From Sva-25 sp037385685 (lineage in GTDB: Bacteria; Pseudomonadota; Gammaproteobacteria; Chromatiales; Chromatiaceae), in NCBI GenBank assembly GCA_037385685.1, contig JARRMW010000055.1, positions 1 to 21,504 on the forward strand: a DNA stretch of 21,504 bases, read 5' to 3'. Made by a program: the position numbers and the translations under genes. Positions 1 to 7,689 of this stretch are shown one piece after another. The notes under the pieces were generated by a model. It searched no databases. It had not been told where the DNA came from and saw only the letters and a list, made by a program, of their open reading frames with translations. The first letter of the stretch is position 1, and the number at the start of each line of letters is the position of its first letter.

Positions 1-213
1 GACAAGTATATGAGCCGGGATTTCGGGAAGGCCAATTTCTCGACCAGGCACCTGCTGAAGGATATCCGGCTGTTTATCGATGATGCGAAAGCTGCGGGAC
101 TGAACACCGCTGCGCTGGAAGGGATTGAGCAGATCACTCGGCAGACGGTGGAGGAGGGGTATGACGTGATGGACTATTCGTCGATCTACCAGACGATCGC
201 GCCGGAGGATTGA
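1..213 (+). CDS. NAD(P)-dependent 3-hydroxyisobutyrate dehydrogenase-family oxidoreductase, C-terminal fragment
   Basis: The window opens inside this gene. The reading frame is open from base 1, so the ATG at 10 is an internal Met, and it ends at TGA 211-213. About 70 C-terminal residues are visible. They contain the KDIRLFIDDAKAAGL helix and the D-Y-S-S-I-Y ending typical of the all-helical C-terminal domain of beta-hydroxyacid dehydrogenases (3-hydroxyisobutyrate, tartronate-semialdehyde and related reductases). The Rossmann domain and catalytic Lys lie outside the window, so the substrate cannot be assigned. The stop codon lies at the first base of a stretch that is repeated at 372-445, so a repeat insertion may have set the present C-terminus. 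Confidence 0.8.
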   Translation, partial: DKYMSRDFGKANFSTRHLLKDIRLFIDDAKAAGLNTAALEGIEQITRQTVEEGYDVMDYSSIYQTIAPED

Positions 214-485
214 TCTCGATTTGAGAAGCGACTCCGGTATCAGAGATCATTTTCCTGCGGAAAATAATCTCCGACACCTTGGTGCTGCTTTGCAGCCTCG
301 CAATGACAATTTTCCGCATCGGTGTCGTTCCCTGTAATTCTGTCATCACGAGGAGGCCAGAGGCCGACGTGGTGATCTCGATTTGTGAAGCGGCCCCGGT
401 ATCAGAGATCATTTTCTGCGAAATATAATCTCCGACACCTTGGTACGCGAGATTGCCACAGTCGCTGCGCTCCTTTGCAATGACG
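211..485. repeat. Composite palindromic repeat element, copy 1 (fills the gene-free spacer 214-545)
   Basis: The spacer after the oxidoreductase is mostly repeat. Two long imperfect palindromes lie at 236-278 and 398-439. Each has arms of about 20 bases reading GGTATCAGAGATCATTTT on the left and AATCTCCGACACC on the right. A direct repeat of about 73 bases (211-284 and 372-445) carries each palindrome plus its left flank TGATCTCGATTTG. The core between them holds a second repeat type at 342-379 (GTCATCACGAGGAGGCC then GGCCGACGTGGTGATCTC). A related copy in inverse orientation lies at 449-485. The same architecture recurs at 8596-8805. No transposase is nearby, so this resembles a non-autonomous intergenic repeat. 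Nothing else was recognised up to 545. Confidence 0.85.
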
Positions 486-545
486 CAGTTTCTGGCACCG
501 TGAGGGGGTCCCGGATAATAAACCCATTGCCACTCTGGTTTAGTC

Positions 546-1475
546 ATGATTCGTGCCTATACACAACGCCTGCTGCCGCCGTATTCCGGTGTGGTTCTGA
601 TTGCCGAAACCAATCGTGCGCGGGCCCAGAGTTTCGATGGCATCAACTGGGATATCCAGTATCTGCCCGGTGATTCTCCTGCCGGCGATGGCTATGAACG
701 CGAGCAGGGGTATGCCCTGGACCGGAGCTACTTCCGGGTTGCGCATATTTACGAGAAGGAACTGGAAACCTATATTTTTCCGGTGCACCTGGACGCTGCC
801 GAGGTGACAGCGTCGATCCACGAGTTGTCGGAATTCCTCTCGACAGCCAAGGTGCCGTTTCCGATTGCGGATCTCTACGAATACTGGTTGCTGGATGGCG
901 CGGATGAATCCCCGCTCGCCCTGATCTTCTCCTGCTGCACCGAATCACAAATGGCGACCTATCCTGTGCGCGTGAACTGGACGGCGCTGCCGCATTCGAA
1001 GATGCGGGTCGAAAACACGGCGGGTGAACAGGCGCGCAGGGAGTCACCGGTCAACGACAGGTTCCAGCGGCTGATCTCCAGCAGGGCCGGTGTCAAACCG
1101 AAAGCGGCATGGTTCAAACGCCATCCTGGTGAAAGCGATGACTTTCCGCCTTTCCTGGTTCGGGAGGACTGGGAGCATGCTGAAGACCGTGATCTGTGCC
1201 AGCGTTACCTGCATCGCAAGTCACCGCGCCTGCTCATGCTCCAGGGGATTCCGCACGCCGACAGGGAACGCATGGAGATTGCCGCAAAGGACTATGCGCT
1301 CGAGGTGGATGACTACTTCGCCTTGTACCCGGAGGTAAACGACGAGCAGCGCATGTCGGCTATCCGCGTCGAGGCGCGACTGAGGAGGCATCTGCCGGAA
1401 CATCTGAAGCCGAAGCAGAAAAGCAAGTCCGACGGCATGACCCCATTGAGCAAGGACCAGCGGATTCTCGAATAA
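546..1475 (+). CDS. Conserved-looking hypothetical protein, 309 aa
   Basis: An uninterrupted 309-codon frame begins with ATG at 546 and ends with TAA at 1473-1475. I do not recognise the family. It has no signal peptide and no membrane segment, so it is probably cytoplasmic. The C-terminal third is rich in charged residues (E-D-R-D-L-C-Q-R-Y and basic runs such as KPKQKSKS), and there is a Cys-Cys pair near residue 120. No clear Shine-Dalgarno sequence precedes the ATG. The gene begins just after the repeat spacer and converges on the sugar dehydrogenase gene with 13 bases between the stops. Composition and length support a real gene, and opposing frames here are shorter and look like shadows. 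Function unknown. Confidence 0.72.
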   Translation: MIRAYTQRLLPPYSGVVLIAETNRARAQSFDGINWDIQYLPGDSPAGDGYEREQGYALDRSYFRVAHIYEKELETYIFPVHLDAAEVTASIHELSEFLSTAKVPFPIADLYEYWLLDGADESPLALIFSCCTESQMATYPVRVNWTALPHSKMRVENTAGEQARRESPVNDRFQRLISSRAGVKPKAAWFKRHPGESDDFPPFLVREDWEHAEDRDLCQRYLHRKSPRLLMLQGIPHADRERMEIAAKDYALEVDDYFALYPEVNDEQRMSAIRVEARLRRHLPEHLKPKQKSKSDGMTPLSKDQRILE

Positions 1476-1489
1476 CCGGTTCCCCGGTT
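1474..1489. terminator. Candidate short bidirectional hairpin between convergent genes
   Basis: AACCGG (1474-1479) and CCGGTT (1484-1489) form a perfect 6-bp stem with a 4-base loop. It lies exactly across the two stop codons of the convergent genes. It has no T-tract on either side, so termination is only a possibility. Confidence 0.3.
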
Positions 1490-2715
1490 CAGTCACCACT
1501 CCCGGGCGGCCTGATGACATAGATCTTGCCGCTGTCCGTGGAGAACCAGAGCCAGCCCTGCGGGCTTTCGGCAAGCGCCCGGATGCGTTCGTTGAGATCG
1601 GTCAGCAGGCGCTCTTCACCAACAGGATCCCCTTTTTCATTCAGGGTCACCCGGTTCAGATGCCGCAGCTTCAGTGCGCCTGCGAAGAGGTTGCCTTTCC
1701 AGGACGGGAAGGCCTTGCCGGAGTAGAGCAGCAGGCTGCCCGGTGCGATGGAGGGTGTGTACTGCTTGACGGGTTGTTCCATCCCTTTCCGATGCGTTCC
1801 CTCGCCAACGGCCTTTGGTCCCCAGTATTCCTTGCCATAGGAGATGACCGGCCAACCGTAGTTGCGGCCGCGCAGCACCAGGTTGATCTCGTCGCCGCCG
1901 CGCGGGCCATGCTCGATCAGCCAGAGACGCTTGTTGGCGTAGTCATAGGCCATGCCTTGCGGGTTGCGATGACCGTAGCTCCAGATTTCAGGCAGGACAT
2001 CGTCCCGACCGATGAAGGGATTGTCTTTGGGGATGCGGCCGTCACGATAGAGACGCATGACGGTGCCGGCATGATTGCCGAGGTTCTGCGAGTTGGGACG
2101 CTCGCCGCGATCGCCGACGCCGAAGTAGACATGACCTTGCTCGTCGAAAACGATCCGGCTGCCGAAGTGGCGGCCTGTTCCGGATGCGGATTTTGTCTCC
2201 AGCAGGTCCTGCCAGTCGACGAGTGTGTTGCCCTGGAGTTTTGCGCGTGCCAGCACGGTGACGCCCTGGTTGTTCCTGTCACGCACGAAGGTGAAATAGA
2301 TCCAGTCGCCGGGTGTGAAGTCCGGTGGCACGGCGACATCGAGCATGCCGGCCTGGCCCTTCGCATAGACGGCTGGCGCACCTCGCAGGGGGGTGAGGCG
2401 TTTGCTGCGGGTATCAAGCAGGCTGATCTTGCCCCCGCGCTCGGTCACGAGCAGCTGGTCATCAGAGAGAAAGGTCATGCCCCAGGGAACACCCAGGCCG
2501 TCGATGACTTGCTCCAGCATGAAGGTGGCCTGTTCGCTCTCGATGCGCTGGGGCGACTCTGCATGCACCTTCATTGGCAACAATACGAGCAGGCAGAGGC
2601 TCAGAACATAAATCGGGGTCAGAGTAAGAACCCTCAGTAATTCGGGGTCAGAGTAAGAACTTCGCGGGGTTTTTACTCTGACCCCAAATGGGTTATGGCA
2701 GGACGATGAGTTCAT
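1489..2715 (-). CDS. PQQ-dependent aldose sugar dehydrogenase (YliI/Asd, GSDH family), secreted
   Basis: The protein matches the soluble glucose/sorbosone dehydrogenase beta-propeller family, which oxidises aldose sugars with PQQ in the periplasm. Visible motifs from the ATG at 2715 are GLGVPWGMTFL near 74, TERGGKI near 91, the catalytic-His segment GRHFGSR (His183), GVGDRGERPNSQNL near 199, and SYGHRNPQGM plus IEHGPRGGDEIN near 246-278. A signal-peptide core (YVLSLCLLVLLP) ends at VHA near residue 52. The N-terminal segment is odd: residues about 10-34 are encoded by REP-like repeats. ATG 2715 overlaps the upstream DsrE-like gene by 23 bases and has GAGG about 10 bases before it. No other ATG, GTG or TTG lies in frame before the hydrophobic core. 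The enzyme body is certain; the start is less so. Confidence 0.9.
   Translation of the reverse strand: MNSSSCHNPFGVRVKTPRSSYSDPELLRVLTLTPIYVLSLCLLVLLPMKVHAESPQRIESEQATFMLEQVIDGLGVPWGMTFLSDDQLLVTERGGKISLLDTRSKRLTPLRGAPAVYAKGQAGMLDVAVPPDFTPGDWIYFTFVRDRNNQGVTVLARAKLQGNTLVDWQDLLETKSASGTGRHFGSRIVFDEQGHVYFGVGDRGERPNSQNLGNHAGTVMRLYRDGRIPKDNPFIGRDDVLPEIWSYGHRNPQGMAYDYANKRLWLIEHGPRGGDEINLVLRGRNYGWPVISYGKEYWGPKAVGEGTHRKGMEQPVKQYTPSIAPGSLLLYSGKAFPSWKGNLFAGALKLRHLNRVTLNEKGDPVGEERLLTDLNERIRALAESPQGWLWFSTDSGKIYVIRPPGSGD
2614..2688. repeat. REP-like repeat cluster (GGGGTCAGAGTAAGAAC, two direct and one inverted copy)
   Basis: GGGGTCAGAGTAAGAA(C) occurs at about 2615-2631 and 2644-2660, and its inverse TTTTTACTCTGACCCC ends at 2685. 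The second and third copies form a hairpin. In proteobacterial genomes, GGGGTCAGAGT-type sequences commonly accompany REP-associated tyrosine transposases (established association); no such transposase gene is in this window. The cluster lies inside the 5' end of the sugar dehydrogenase reading frame. A further copy lies at 3250-3266. Confidence 0.8.
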
Positions 2716-3157
2716 AGCCGAGATCCTCGTAGTGCCTGATCTGTGCGGGGGCGGCGGGGGCCACGTCCACGTAGTCCGGAAAATCCTCCGGCATCACGTC
2801 GAGCCAGCTGGCATGGGTTCCGCAGACGTGGAAGTCGACCTTGTCATTGTTGACGAGCGATTGCACCAGTTGGTGGGTATCCTGTGCTTTGGCCACGCTG
2901 GAGCTGGTCATCAGGAATTGCTCGGCGCCGTGAGAGACGATGGCGACAGGAATGCCGGGGAATTTTTCGCGAAGGGCTTCGATGTCCCGGGCGAGTTCAG
3001 GCATGAGTGTCCTGAGCAGCTCCCGTTCGCCGATGATTTCGATGACGACACCAGGTGGCGCCTCGGTCTCTTTCATGAGCCATTCGAAGCTGTTCGCACC
3101 TGCCATGGAGCAGGCGAGGAGCAATGGCAGTGTCAGCAGCAGTCGCAGACGTTTCAT
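2693..3157 (-). CDS. Secreted DsrE/DsrF-like family protein
   Basis: This 154-residue protein has an N-terminal export signal (MKRLRLLLTLPLLLAC). Cleavage could be by signal peptidase II before Cys16 (LLAC, a weak lipobox) or by signal peptidase I after AGA near residue 21. The mature part looks like the DsrE sulfur-relay fold: an IPVAIVSHG strand near 69-77, the helix ending LVQSLVNNDKVDF, and the motif HVCGTHASWLDVMPEDFP with Cys112. Secreted relatives are usually annotated only as DsrE-family proteins; a role with sulfur or thiols is inference. It reads directly into the sugar dehydrogenase gene, whose ATG overlaps its last codons, so the two are probably co-translated. Stop TAA at 2693-2695. 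Confidence 0.78.
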   Translation of the reverse strand: MKRLRLLLTLPLLLACSMAGANSFEWLMKETEAPPGVVIEIIGERELLRTLMPELARDIEALREKFPGIPVAIVSHGAEQFLMTSSSVAKAQDTHQLVQSLVNNDKVDFHVCGTHASWLDVMPEDFPDYVDVAPAAPAQIRHYEDLGYELIVLP

Positions 3158-3232
3158 GGCTATTATTCTAGCGGTCCGCGGCGTAACTTCTACAGTTGAA
3201 TTTGAGGGGAATCATGCAGGTGCTGATGCCTG

Positions 3233-3266
3233 GGGGAGTCAGGTCGGTAGTTCTTACTCTGACCCC
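3233..3266. repeat. Solitary REP-like copy with hairpin potential
   Basis: GTTCTTACTCTGACCCC at 3250-3266 is the exact inverse of the repeat at 2644-2660. Upstream, GGGGAGTCAG at 3233-3242 can pair with CTGACCCC with a two-base bulge. It lies in the spacer between the divergent DsrE-like and ABC transporter genes, which otherwise shows no clear promoter. Confidence 0.6.
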
Positions 3267-3360
3267 GATCTTTGCGTTGATTTCCTGTACAAGCCGCAGG
3301 GGGACGGAGTGGCCCCGTCGTGGATAATGGAGGAATTCTGCAAGCGGAAGACGATCGAGC

Positions 3361-4038
3361 ATGATCAAGGTCGACAATCTAACCCGGATCTACCAAACCG
3401 GCAGCAACCGTCAGGTCGTTTTCGATGCGCTCACCTTCGAGGTCGAAAAGGGGGAAACAGTAGCCCTGCTCGGTGCGAGCGGCAGCGGCAAAACGACCCT
3501 GCTGAACCTGATCAGCGGCATCGATACGCCTGATGCCGGCCAGGTGCTGATCGATGGCGTGGATGTGCATGCCCTCGGGGAACCGCAACGTACCCTGCTG
3601 CGCCGCAGGCAGATCGGTTTCGTCTTCCAGTTTTTCAATCTGATTCCAACCCTGACGGCAGGCGAAAACGTGGCGCTGCCATTGGAGTTGCTGGGGTCGG
3701 ATGATCGCGCAGCGCGAGAGCGTGCCGATGCCCTGCTCGAGCAGGTCGGTCTCGGCGGTCTCGGGATGCGGTATCCGGAGACCCTCTCGGGTGGTGAACA
3801 GCAACGCGCTGCCATTGCCCGCGCACTGGTGCATCAGCCGGCCGTGCTGCTTGCCGACGAGCCCACGGGGAACCTGGACGAGGATACCGGTCGCCTGATC
3901 ATCGATCTGCTGACTGCACTTGCCAGGCAGCAGGGTACAACCCTGTTACTGGTTACCCACAGCATGCAGGTGGCGCAGGCGGCCGACAGGGTTTTGCGTC
4001 TCAGTCACGGTCGTGTGGAGGCGGTTACCGTCCCGTGA
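3361..4038 (+). CDS. ABC transporter ATP-binding protein (AttE/YbbA/LolD type)
   Basis: This 225-residue ATPase belongs to the MacB/LolD/YbbA group, which powers mechanotransmission-type (type VII) ABC systems rather than classical import. Visible elements are Walker A GASGSGKT (38-45), Q-loop Gln90 in FVFQFFNLIPTLTAGENV, signature LSGGEQQ (142-148), Walker B VLLADE (162-167), D-loop after EPTGNLDE, and switch His200 in VTHS. All catalytic residues are present. It is the first gene of a three-gene operon. Its TGA (4036-4038) overlaps the GTG start of the permease in a GTGA arrangement. Together with the downstream lipoprotein this matches the AttEFGH layout, so it is probably the AttE component. 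The transported substrate is unknown. No strong Shine-Dalgarno sequence is visible. Confidence 0.93.
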   Translation: MIKVDNLTRIYQTGSNRQVVFDALTFEVEKGETVALLGASGSGKTTLLNLISGIDTPDAGQVLIDGVDVHALGEPQRTLLRRRQIGFVFQFFNLIPTLTAGENVALPLELLGSDDRAARERADALLEQVGLGGLGMRYPETLSGGEQQRAAIARALVHQPAVLLADEPTGNLDEDTGRLIIDLLTALARQQGTTLLLVTHSMQVAQAADRVLRLSHGRVEAVTVP

Positions 4039-6536
4039 AGATGTTCTCGCCTCTGCTGCTGCGTGCCGGCTTGCGCTACATGCTGCGTCATCGCTGGCAG
4101 GGTCTGCTGGCCCTGACAGGCATCGTGCTCGGCGTGGCCGTCGTGCTGGCCGTCGATCTCGCCAACAGCGGTGCGCGTGCTGCTTTCGAGCTGTCGGCGC
4201 AACAGTTGCAGGGCAAGGCGACGCACCGTCTCGTCATGCCCGGCGGGACACTGCCCGACGAGGTGTATGTCGCGTTGCAGCGCCAGAGCGGTGCGCCACC
4301 CATGGCGCCGGTGGTGAATGGCTGGGTCGAGATCGAGGGCTGGCCGGGACGACTCCGGCTGGCAGGTTTCGATCTGTTTGCCGAGGGGCCTTTTCGCAGC
4401 GAGCTTGCCGGGGTCTCGAGCCAGGTCGGCTTTACCACCGACTGGCTGACGCAACCCGGTGCCCTCGTTCTGGGCGAATCGCTGGCACGCGCACTGGATG
4501 TTGCAGAGGGCGAGTCGCTGGATGTCCTCTACCGGGGCAAGTCTGCGACGCTCACCGTCTTGCACGTCGACAGCTCCGCAAGCGCCGTGGCCGATGATCT
4601 GCTGCTGGTCGATATTGCCACTGCCAAGTCGGTGCTGCAGATGGAAGGTGAACTCAGCTACGTGGACCTGATCCTCGATGCAGACGCGGAAGCCTGGATC
4701 AGGCAGCGACTTCCTGCCGGTGTCGAGTTACAGACAGCACTTGAACAGGCGCAGGGGGTGACGCGCCTGTCGGCTGCGTTCGAACTCAACCTGACGGCCA
4801 TGAGCCTGCTGGCGCTGCTGGTCGGCATGTTCCTCGTCTTCAATGCCATGACTTTCTCCATGGTGCAGCGTCGCAACCTCTTCGGCCGGCTGCGTGCCAT
4901 TGGTGTGACGTCACGTGAACTCTTCAGGATGGTCCTGCTGGAAGCCCTGATCCTGGCCGTGCTGGGGACCCTGATCGGCCTGCTGCTCGGCGTCTGGCTG
5001 GGGCAGGGCTTGACGCGGCTGGTCGCGGCGACTGTCAGCGAGCTCTATTACAACGTCAGTGTGACTGCGCTTGTTCTCGACACGGGGTCGCTGCTGATTG
5101 CCATCGCCCTTGGCGTGCTGGCCACGCTGATTGCGACACTCGTGCCTGCCTGGCATGCAGCGCGTACGCCGCCGCTGACGACGCTGTCGCGTTCCGCTCT
5201 CGAGCAGGCTGCACGCCATGCAGTTCCCTTGTGGGGGCTGTTCGGCGTCGCACTGCTGCTCATCGGGCTGACGCTGGCGCTGGTTTTGCCGGGTGGCGTC
5301 ATCATGAGCTTTGCCGGCCTCTTTTCACTGGTGCTCGGCGCCGCCATGATGACACCAATGGTCATCCGATTGCTGCACAGCTTGCTCGCACGCGCGGCGC
5401 CACCCGGTATCTGGCGAATGGGCGTGCGTGACCTCGATCGCCATCTGTCGCGCCTTGGGATTGCGGTTGCGGCCCTCATGGTGGCGCTCTCCGCCAGCGT
5501 TGGTGTTGGTGTCATGGTGGAAAGCATGCGCGGTTCGGTCAATACCTGGCTGAGCGATCTTTTGAATGCCGATCTCTATGTTGCTGCCGAGGGGTTCGAT
5601 CAGGGTGCGCAATTGACGCCGTCACTCGTGGAGGATGTTGCGCGGCTGCAGCGCGTTGATGCGATCAGCCGCTATCGTGAACGCAAGCTGCCGATTGACG
5701 GGCGGCGTGTGGAAGTCATCGGCGCACACCTGGCCGAACCCTCAAGGCAGGGGTTTGCACTCCTGAGTGGCGCCTCATCGGCATGGCAGGCGTTCGATGA
5801 AGGTGCTGTGCTGGTTTCCGAACCGCTGGCCTGGCACCTGGGACTGGCGCCCGGTGATACGCTGGAACTGCCGACGGTTGATGGTCCCCTGGTCGTGAAA
5901 GTTGCTGCCGTCTTCCGTGACTATGCCAGTGAACACGGCCGCGTCTTCATGGACGAAAAGCTTTACGAGAGAGTCTGGCCTGGTCAGCCGCTCAACACGC
6001 TGGCGCTCTTTGCGCGTGATGGTGATGTCGAGGCAATGCGCCGCGAGGTGAGTGAGCTTGCCGCAGAGCATGCGATCGTCATCACCTCGGCCGGTGCGAT
6101 CCTGCGTGAATCCATGGCCGTGTTCGATCGCACCTTCCGCATCACCGAGGTGTTGCGAATTCTCTCGCTGATCGTCGCATTCATCGGTGTGCTGAGCGCC
6201 CTGATGGCGTTGCAACTCGAACGCGGCAAGGAGTATGCCGTATTACGTGCGCTGGGGCTGACACGCGGCCAGATTGCCGGGTTGATCAGCGGTGAATCGC
6301 TGCTGATGGGGCTGCTGGCTGCCTGCGTGGCGTTGCCGGTCGGCATACTCATGGCATGGGTGCTGATCGAGTCGGTTCAGCGCCGCGCGTTCGGCTGGAC
6401 GATGCCGTTCGGTGTCGATGGCGTCCTGCTCATGCAGACGGTGCTGGTTGGTCTGCTGGCAGCGGGGCTTGCCGCGCTTTATCCCGCATGGCGTTCCGCA
6501 CATGCCGACCCGGCACCGCAACTGAGGGAAGACTGA
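4035..6536 (+). CDS. FtsX/MacB-type ABC permease, fused AttF-AttG / YbbP-like
   Basis: This 833-residue inner-membrane permease has ten predicted transmembrane helices at roughly 22-42, 253-277, 300-325, 351-373, 398-418, 422-445, 473-496, 705-727, 754-778 and 804-826. Large periplasmic domains lie at about 43-250 and 500-700. The last three helices of each half carry the FtsX pattern (GRLRAIGVTSRELF near 284 and AVLRALGLTRGQIAGL near 745), so the protein is an internal duplication. This matches YbbP, and also AttF plus AttG as one chain. The start is taken as GTG 4035, overlapping the ATPase stop; ATG 4041 is the alternative. The stop overlaps the next gene's ATG by one base (TGATG). It presumably moves a hydrophobic molecule or works on envelope lipoproteins; substrate not known. 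Confidence 0.9.
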   Translation: MKMFSPLLLRAGLRYMLRHRWQGLLALTGIVLGVAVVLAVDLANSGARAAFELSAQQLQGKATHRLVMPGGTLPDEVYVALQRQSGAPPMAPVVNGWVEIEGWPGRLRLAGFDLFAEGPFRSELAGVSSQVGFTTDWLTQPGALVLGESLARALDVAEGESLDVLYRGKSATLTVLHVDSSASAVADDLLLVDIATAKSVLQMEGELSYVDLILDADAEAWIRQRLPAGVELQTALEQAQGVTRLSAAFELNLTAMSLLALLVGMFLVFNAMTFSMVQRRNLFGRLRAIGVTSRELFRMVLLEALILAVLGTLIGLLLGVWLGQGLTRLVAATVSELYYNVSVTALVLDTGSLLIAIALGVLATLIATLVPAWHAARTPPLTTLSRSALEQAARHAVPLWGLFGVALLLIGLTLALVLPGGVIMSFAGLFSLVLGAAMMTPMVIRLLHSLLARAAPPGIWRMGVRDLDRHLSRLGIAVAALMVALSASVGVGVMVESMRGSVNTWLSDLLNADLYVAAEGFDQGAQLTPSLVEDVARLQRVDAISRYRERKLPIDGRRVEVIGAHLAEPSRQGFALLSGASSAWQAFDEGAVLVSEPLAWHLGLAPGDTLELPTVDGPLVVKVAAVFRDYASEHGRVFMDEKLYERVWPGQPLNTLALFARDGDVEAMRREVSELAAEHAIVITSAGAILRESMAVFDRTFRITEVLRILSLIVAFIGVLSALMALQLERGKEYAVLRALGLTRGQIAGLISGESLLMGLLAACVALPVGILMAWVLIESVQRRAFGWTMPFGVDGVLLMQTVLVGLLAAGLAALYPAWRSAHADPAPQLRED

Positions 6537-7660
6537 TGCTGCGCGGCTGTTCTCTCCTGATGCTGCTTCTCTCAGCCTGGTTGCTGACGGCTTGCGGTCA
6601 GGAGCCACCGCCGCCCGCGGCAACCATCCGTGTGGATGAAGCCATGGGCGGAACGCCCGACCCGGACTTTGCGCGCGCCTTCGAACCGCGTGCATTCAGC
6701 TTCCCAGGAGACCACGGTCCACATCCGGATTTTGCGACCGAGTGGTGGTACCTGACCGGCAACCTGGAGAGTGACGACGGGCGTCGTTTCGGTTACCAGT
6801 TGACCTTGTTCCGTGTCGGCCTGCGCCCGGGCGAGGCTGTTCAGGATTCGGACTGGCGCAGCAACCAGGTCTATATGGGGCACCTGGCAGTCAGTGATAT
6901 CGCCGCAGGTAAGCACTATTCGGCCGAACGCTTTGGCCGTGCCGCCGCCGGCCTGGCCGGTGCGACTTCGCGGCCGTTCGAGGTCTGGCTGGGTCCCTGG
7001 GGCTTGCATTCGGATGGCGACTTTTTTCCGCTGGAACTGGAGGCGCAAGACGACGGCTTCGGTCTGTCACTGCAGCTTCTGGCGGGCGACAAGCCCATGG
7101 TTCTGCAGGGCGAACGTGGCCTGTCACGAAAGAGCGCAACGCCCGGTAATGCCTCCTATTACTACTCGTTCACACGCCTGCCAACAACCGGTGAAGTAAG
7201 CATCGGCGATGCGATCTACAGGGTGCAGGGGAATTCATGGATAGACCGGGAGTGGTCGAGTTCCGCACTCGACACGGATCAGGCCGGCTGGGACTGGTTT
7301 GCATTGCAGCTCGAGGATGGCCGCGAGTTGATGTTCTACCAGTTACGTACCAGGGAGGGAGAGATGCATGCCTTCAGCCGTGGCGTTCTCGTCGAGAGGG
7401 ACGGTGGTGTGCATGAGCTGTCGCCGGAGCAGGTGAAGCTTACACCCTTGCGTTACTGGCAGGCCGATGATGGAACAGCGTATCCCGTCGAGTGGCGTCT
7501 GCAGGTTCCCGGACTGGAACTGGATCTGTCGGTGCAGGCATCGCTGGATGATCAGTTGATGGATCACACCGTGCAGTACTGGGAGGGCGCTGTCGATGTA
7601 TCCGGCAGTCACGCGGGGCGGGGATACCTGGAACTCAGCGGCTATGCAGGTGGCCCCTGA
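6536..7660 (+). CDS. AttH/CrtC-like lipoprotein (lipocalin-like predicted secreted hydrolase)
   Basis: This 374-residue lipoprotein has a clear lipobox, LTAC, with Cys20 as the lipidated residue. The family hallmark EWWYLTGNL follows (Glu69-Trp70-Trp71), with later motifs YQLTLFRVGL, YYYSFTRLP, and SWIDREWSSSAL followed by GWDWFALQLEDG. These are typical of the CrtC/AttH superfamily (COG5621-type), whose members are often encoded next to MacB-like transporters. The family shares a fold with carotenoid hydratase CrtC, but nothing here indicates carotenoid chemistry. The start ATG 6536 overlaps the permease TGA by one base, so translation is coupled; the frame can be extended upstream to 6356 but that part overlaps the permease. 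It is probably the envelope partner of the transporter. Confidence 0.88.
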   Translation: MLRGCSLLMLLLSAWLLTACGQEPPPPAATIRVDEAMGGTPDPDFARAFEPRAFSFPGDHGPHPDFATEWWYLTGNLESDDGRRFGYQLTLFRVGLRPGEAVQDSDWRSNQVYMGHLAVSDIAAGKHYSAERFGRAAAGLAGATSRPFEVWLGPWGLHSDGDFFPLELEAQDDGFGLSLQLLAGDKPMVLQGERGLSRKSATPGNASYYYSFTRLPTTGEVSIGDAIYRVQGNSWIDREWSSSALDTDQAGWDWFALQLEDGRELMFYQLRTREGEMHAFSRGVLVERDGGVHELSPEQVKLTPLRYWQADDGTAYPVEWRLQVPGLELDLSVQASLDDQLMDHTVQYWEGAVDVSGSHAGRGYLELSGYAGGP

Positions 7661-7689
7661 AGATCCCGACGGGTGGCCATTACTCTGAC

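Noticed and set aside
236..439. Possible CRISPR array in the palindromic repeats
   Set aside because: Only two diverged palindromes per locus with a repeat-bearing core in place of a unique spacer, and no cas genes.
134..547. 137-aa minus-strand open frame across the repeat spacer
   Set aside because: It is made of the repeats themselves (the same peptide segment MISDTG appears twice) and overlaps the end of the dehydrogenase gene.
1660..2640. 326-aa plus-strand frame opposite the sugar dehydrogenase
   Set aside because: The minus strand encodes unmistakable family motifs throughout; this is an antisense shadow.
3168..3377. 69-aa minus-strand frame between the DsrE-like gene and the ATPase
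   Set aside because: No ribosome-binding site, no recognisable features, and it runs through a REP-like repeat and into the ATPase start.
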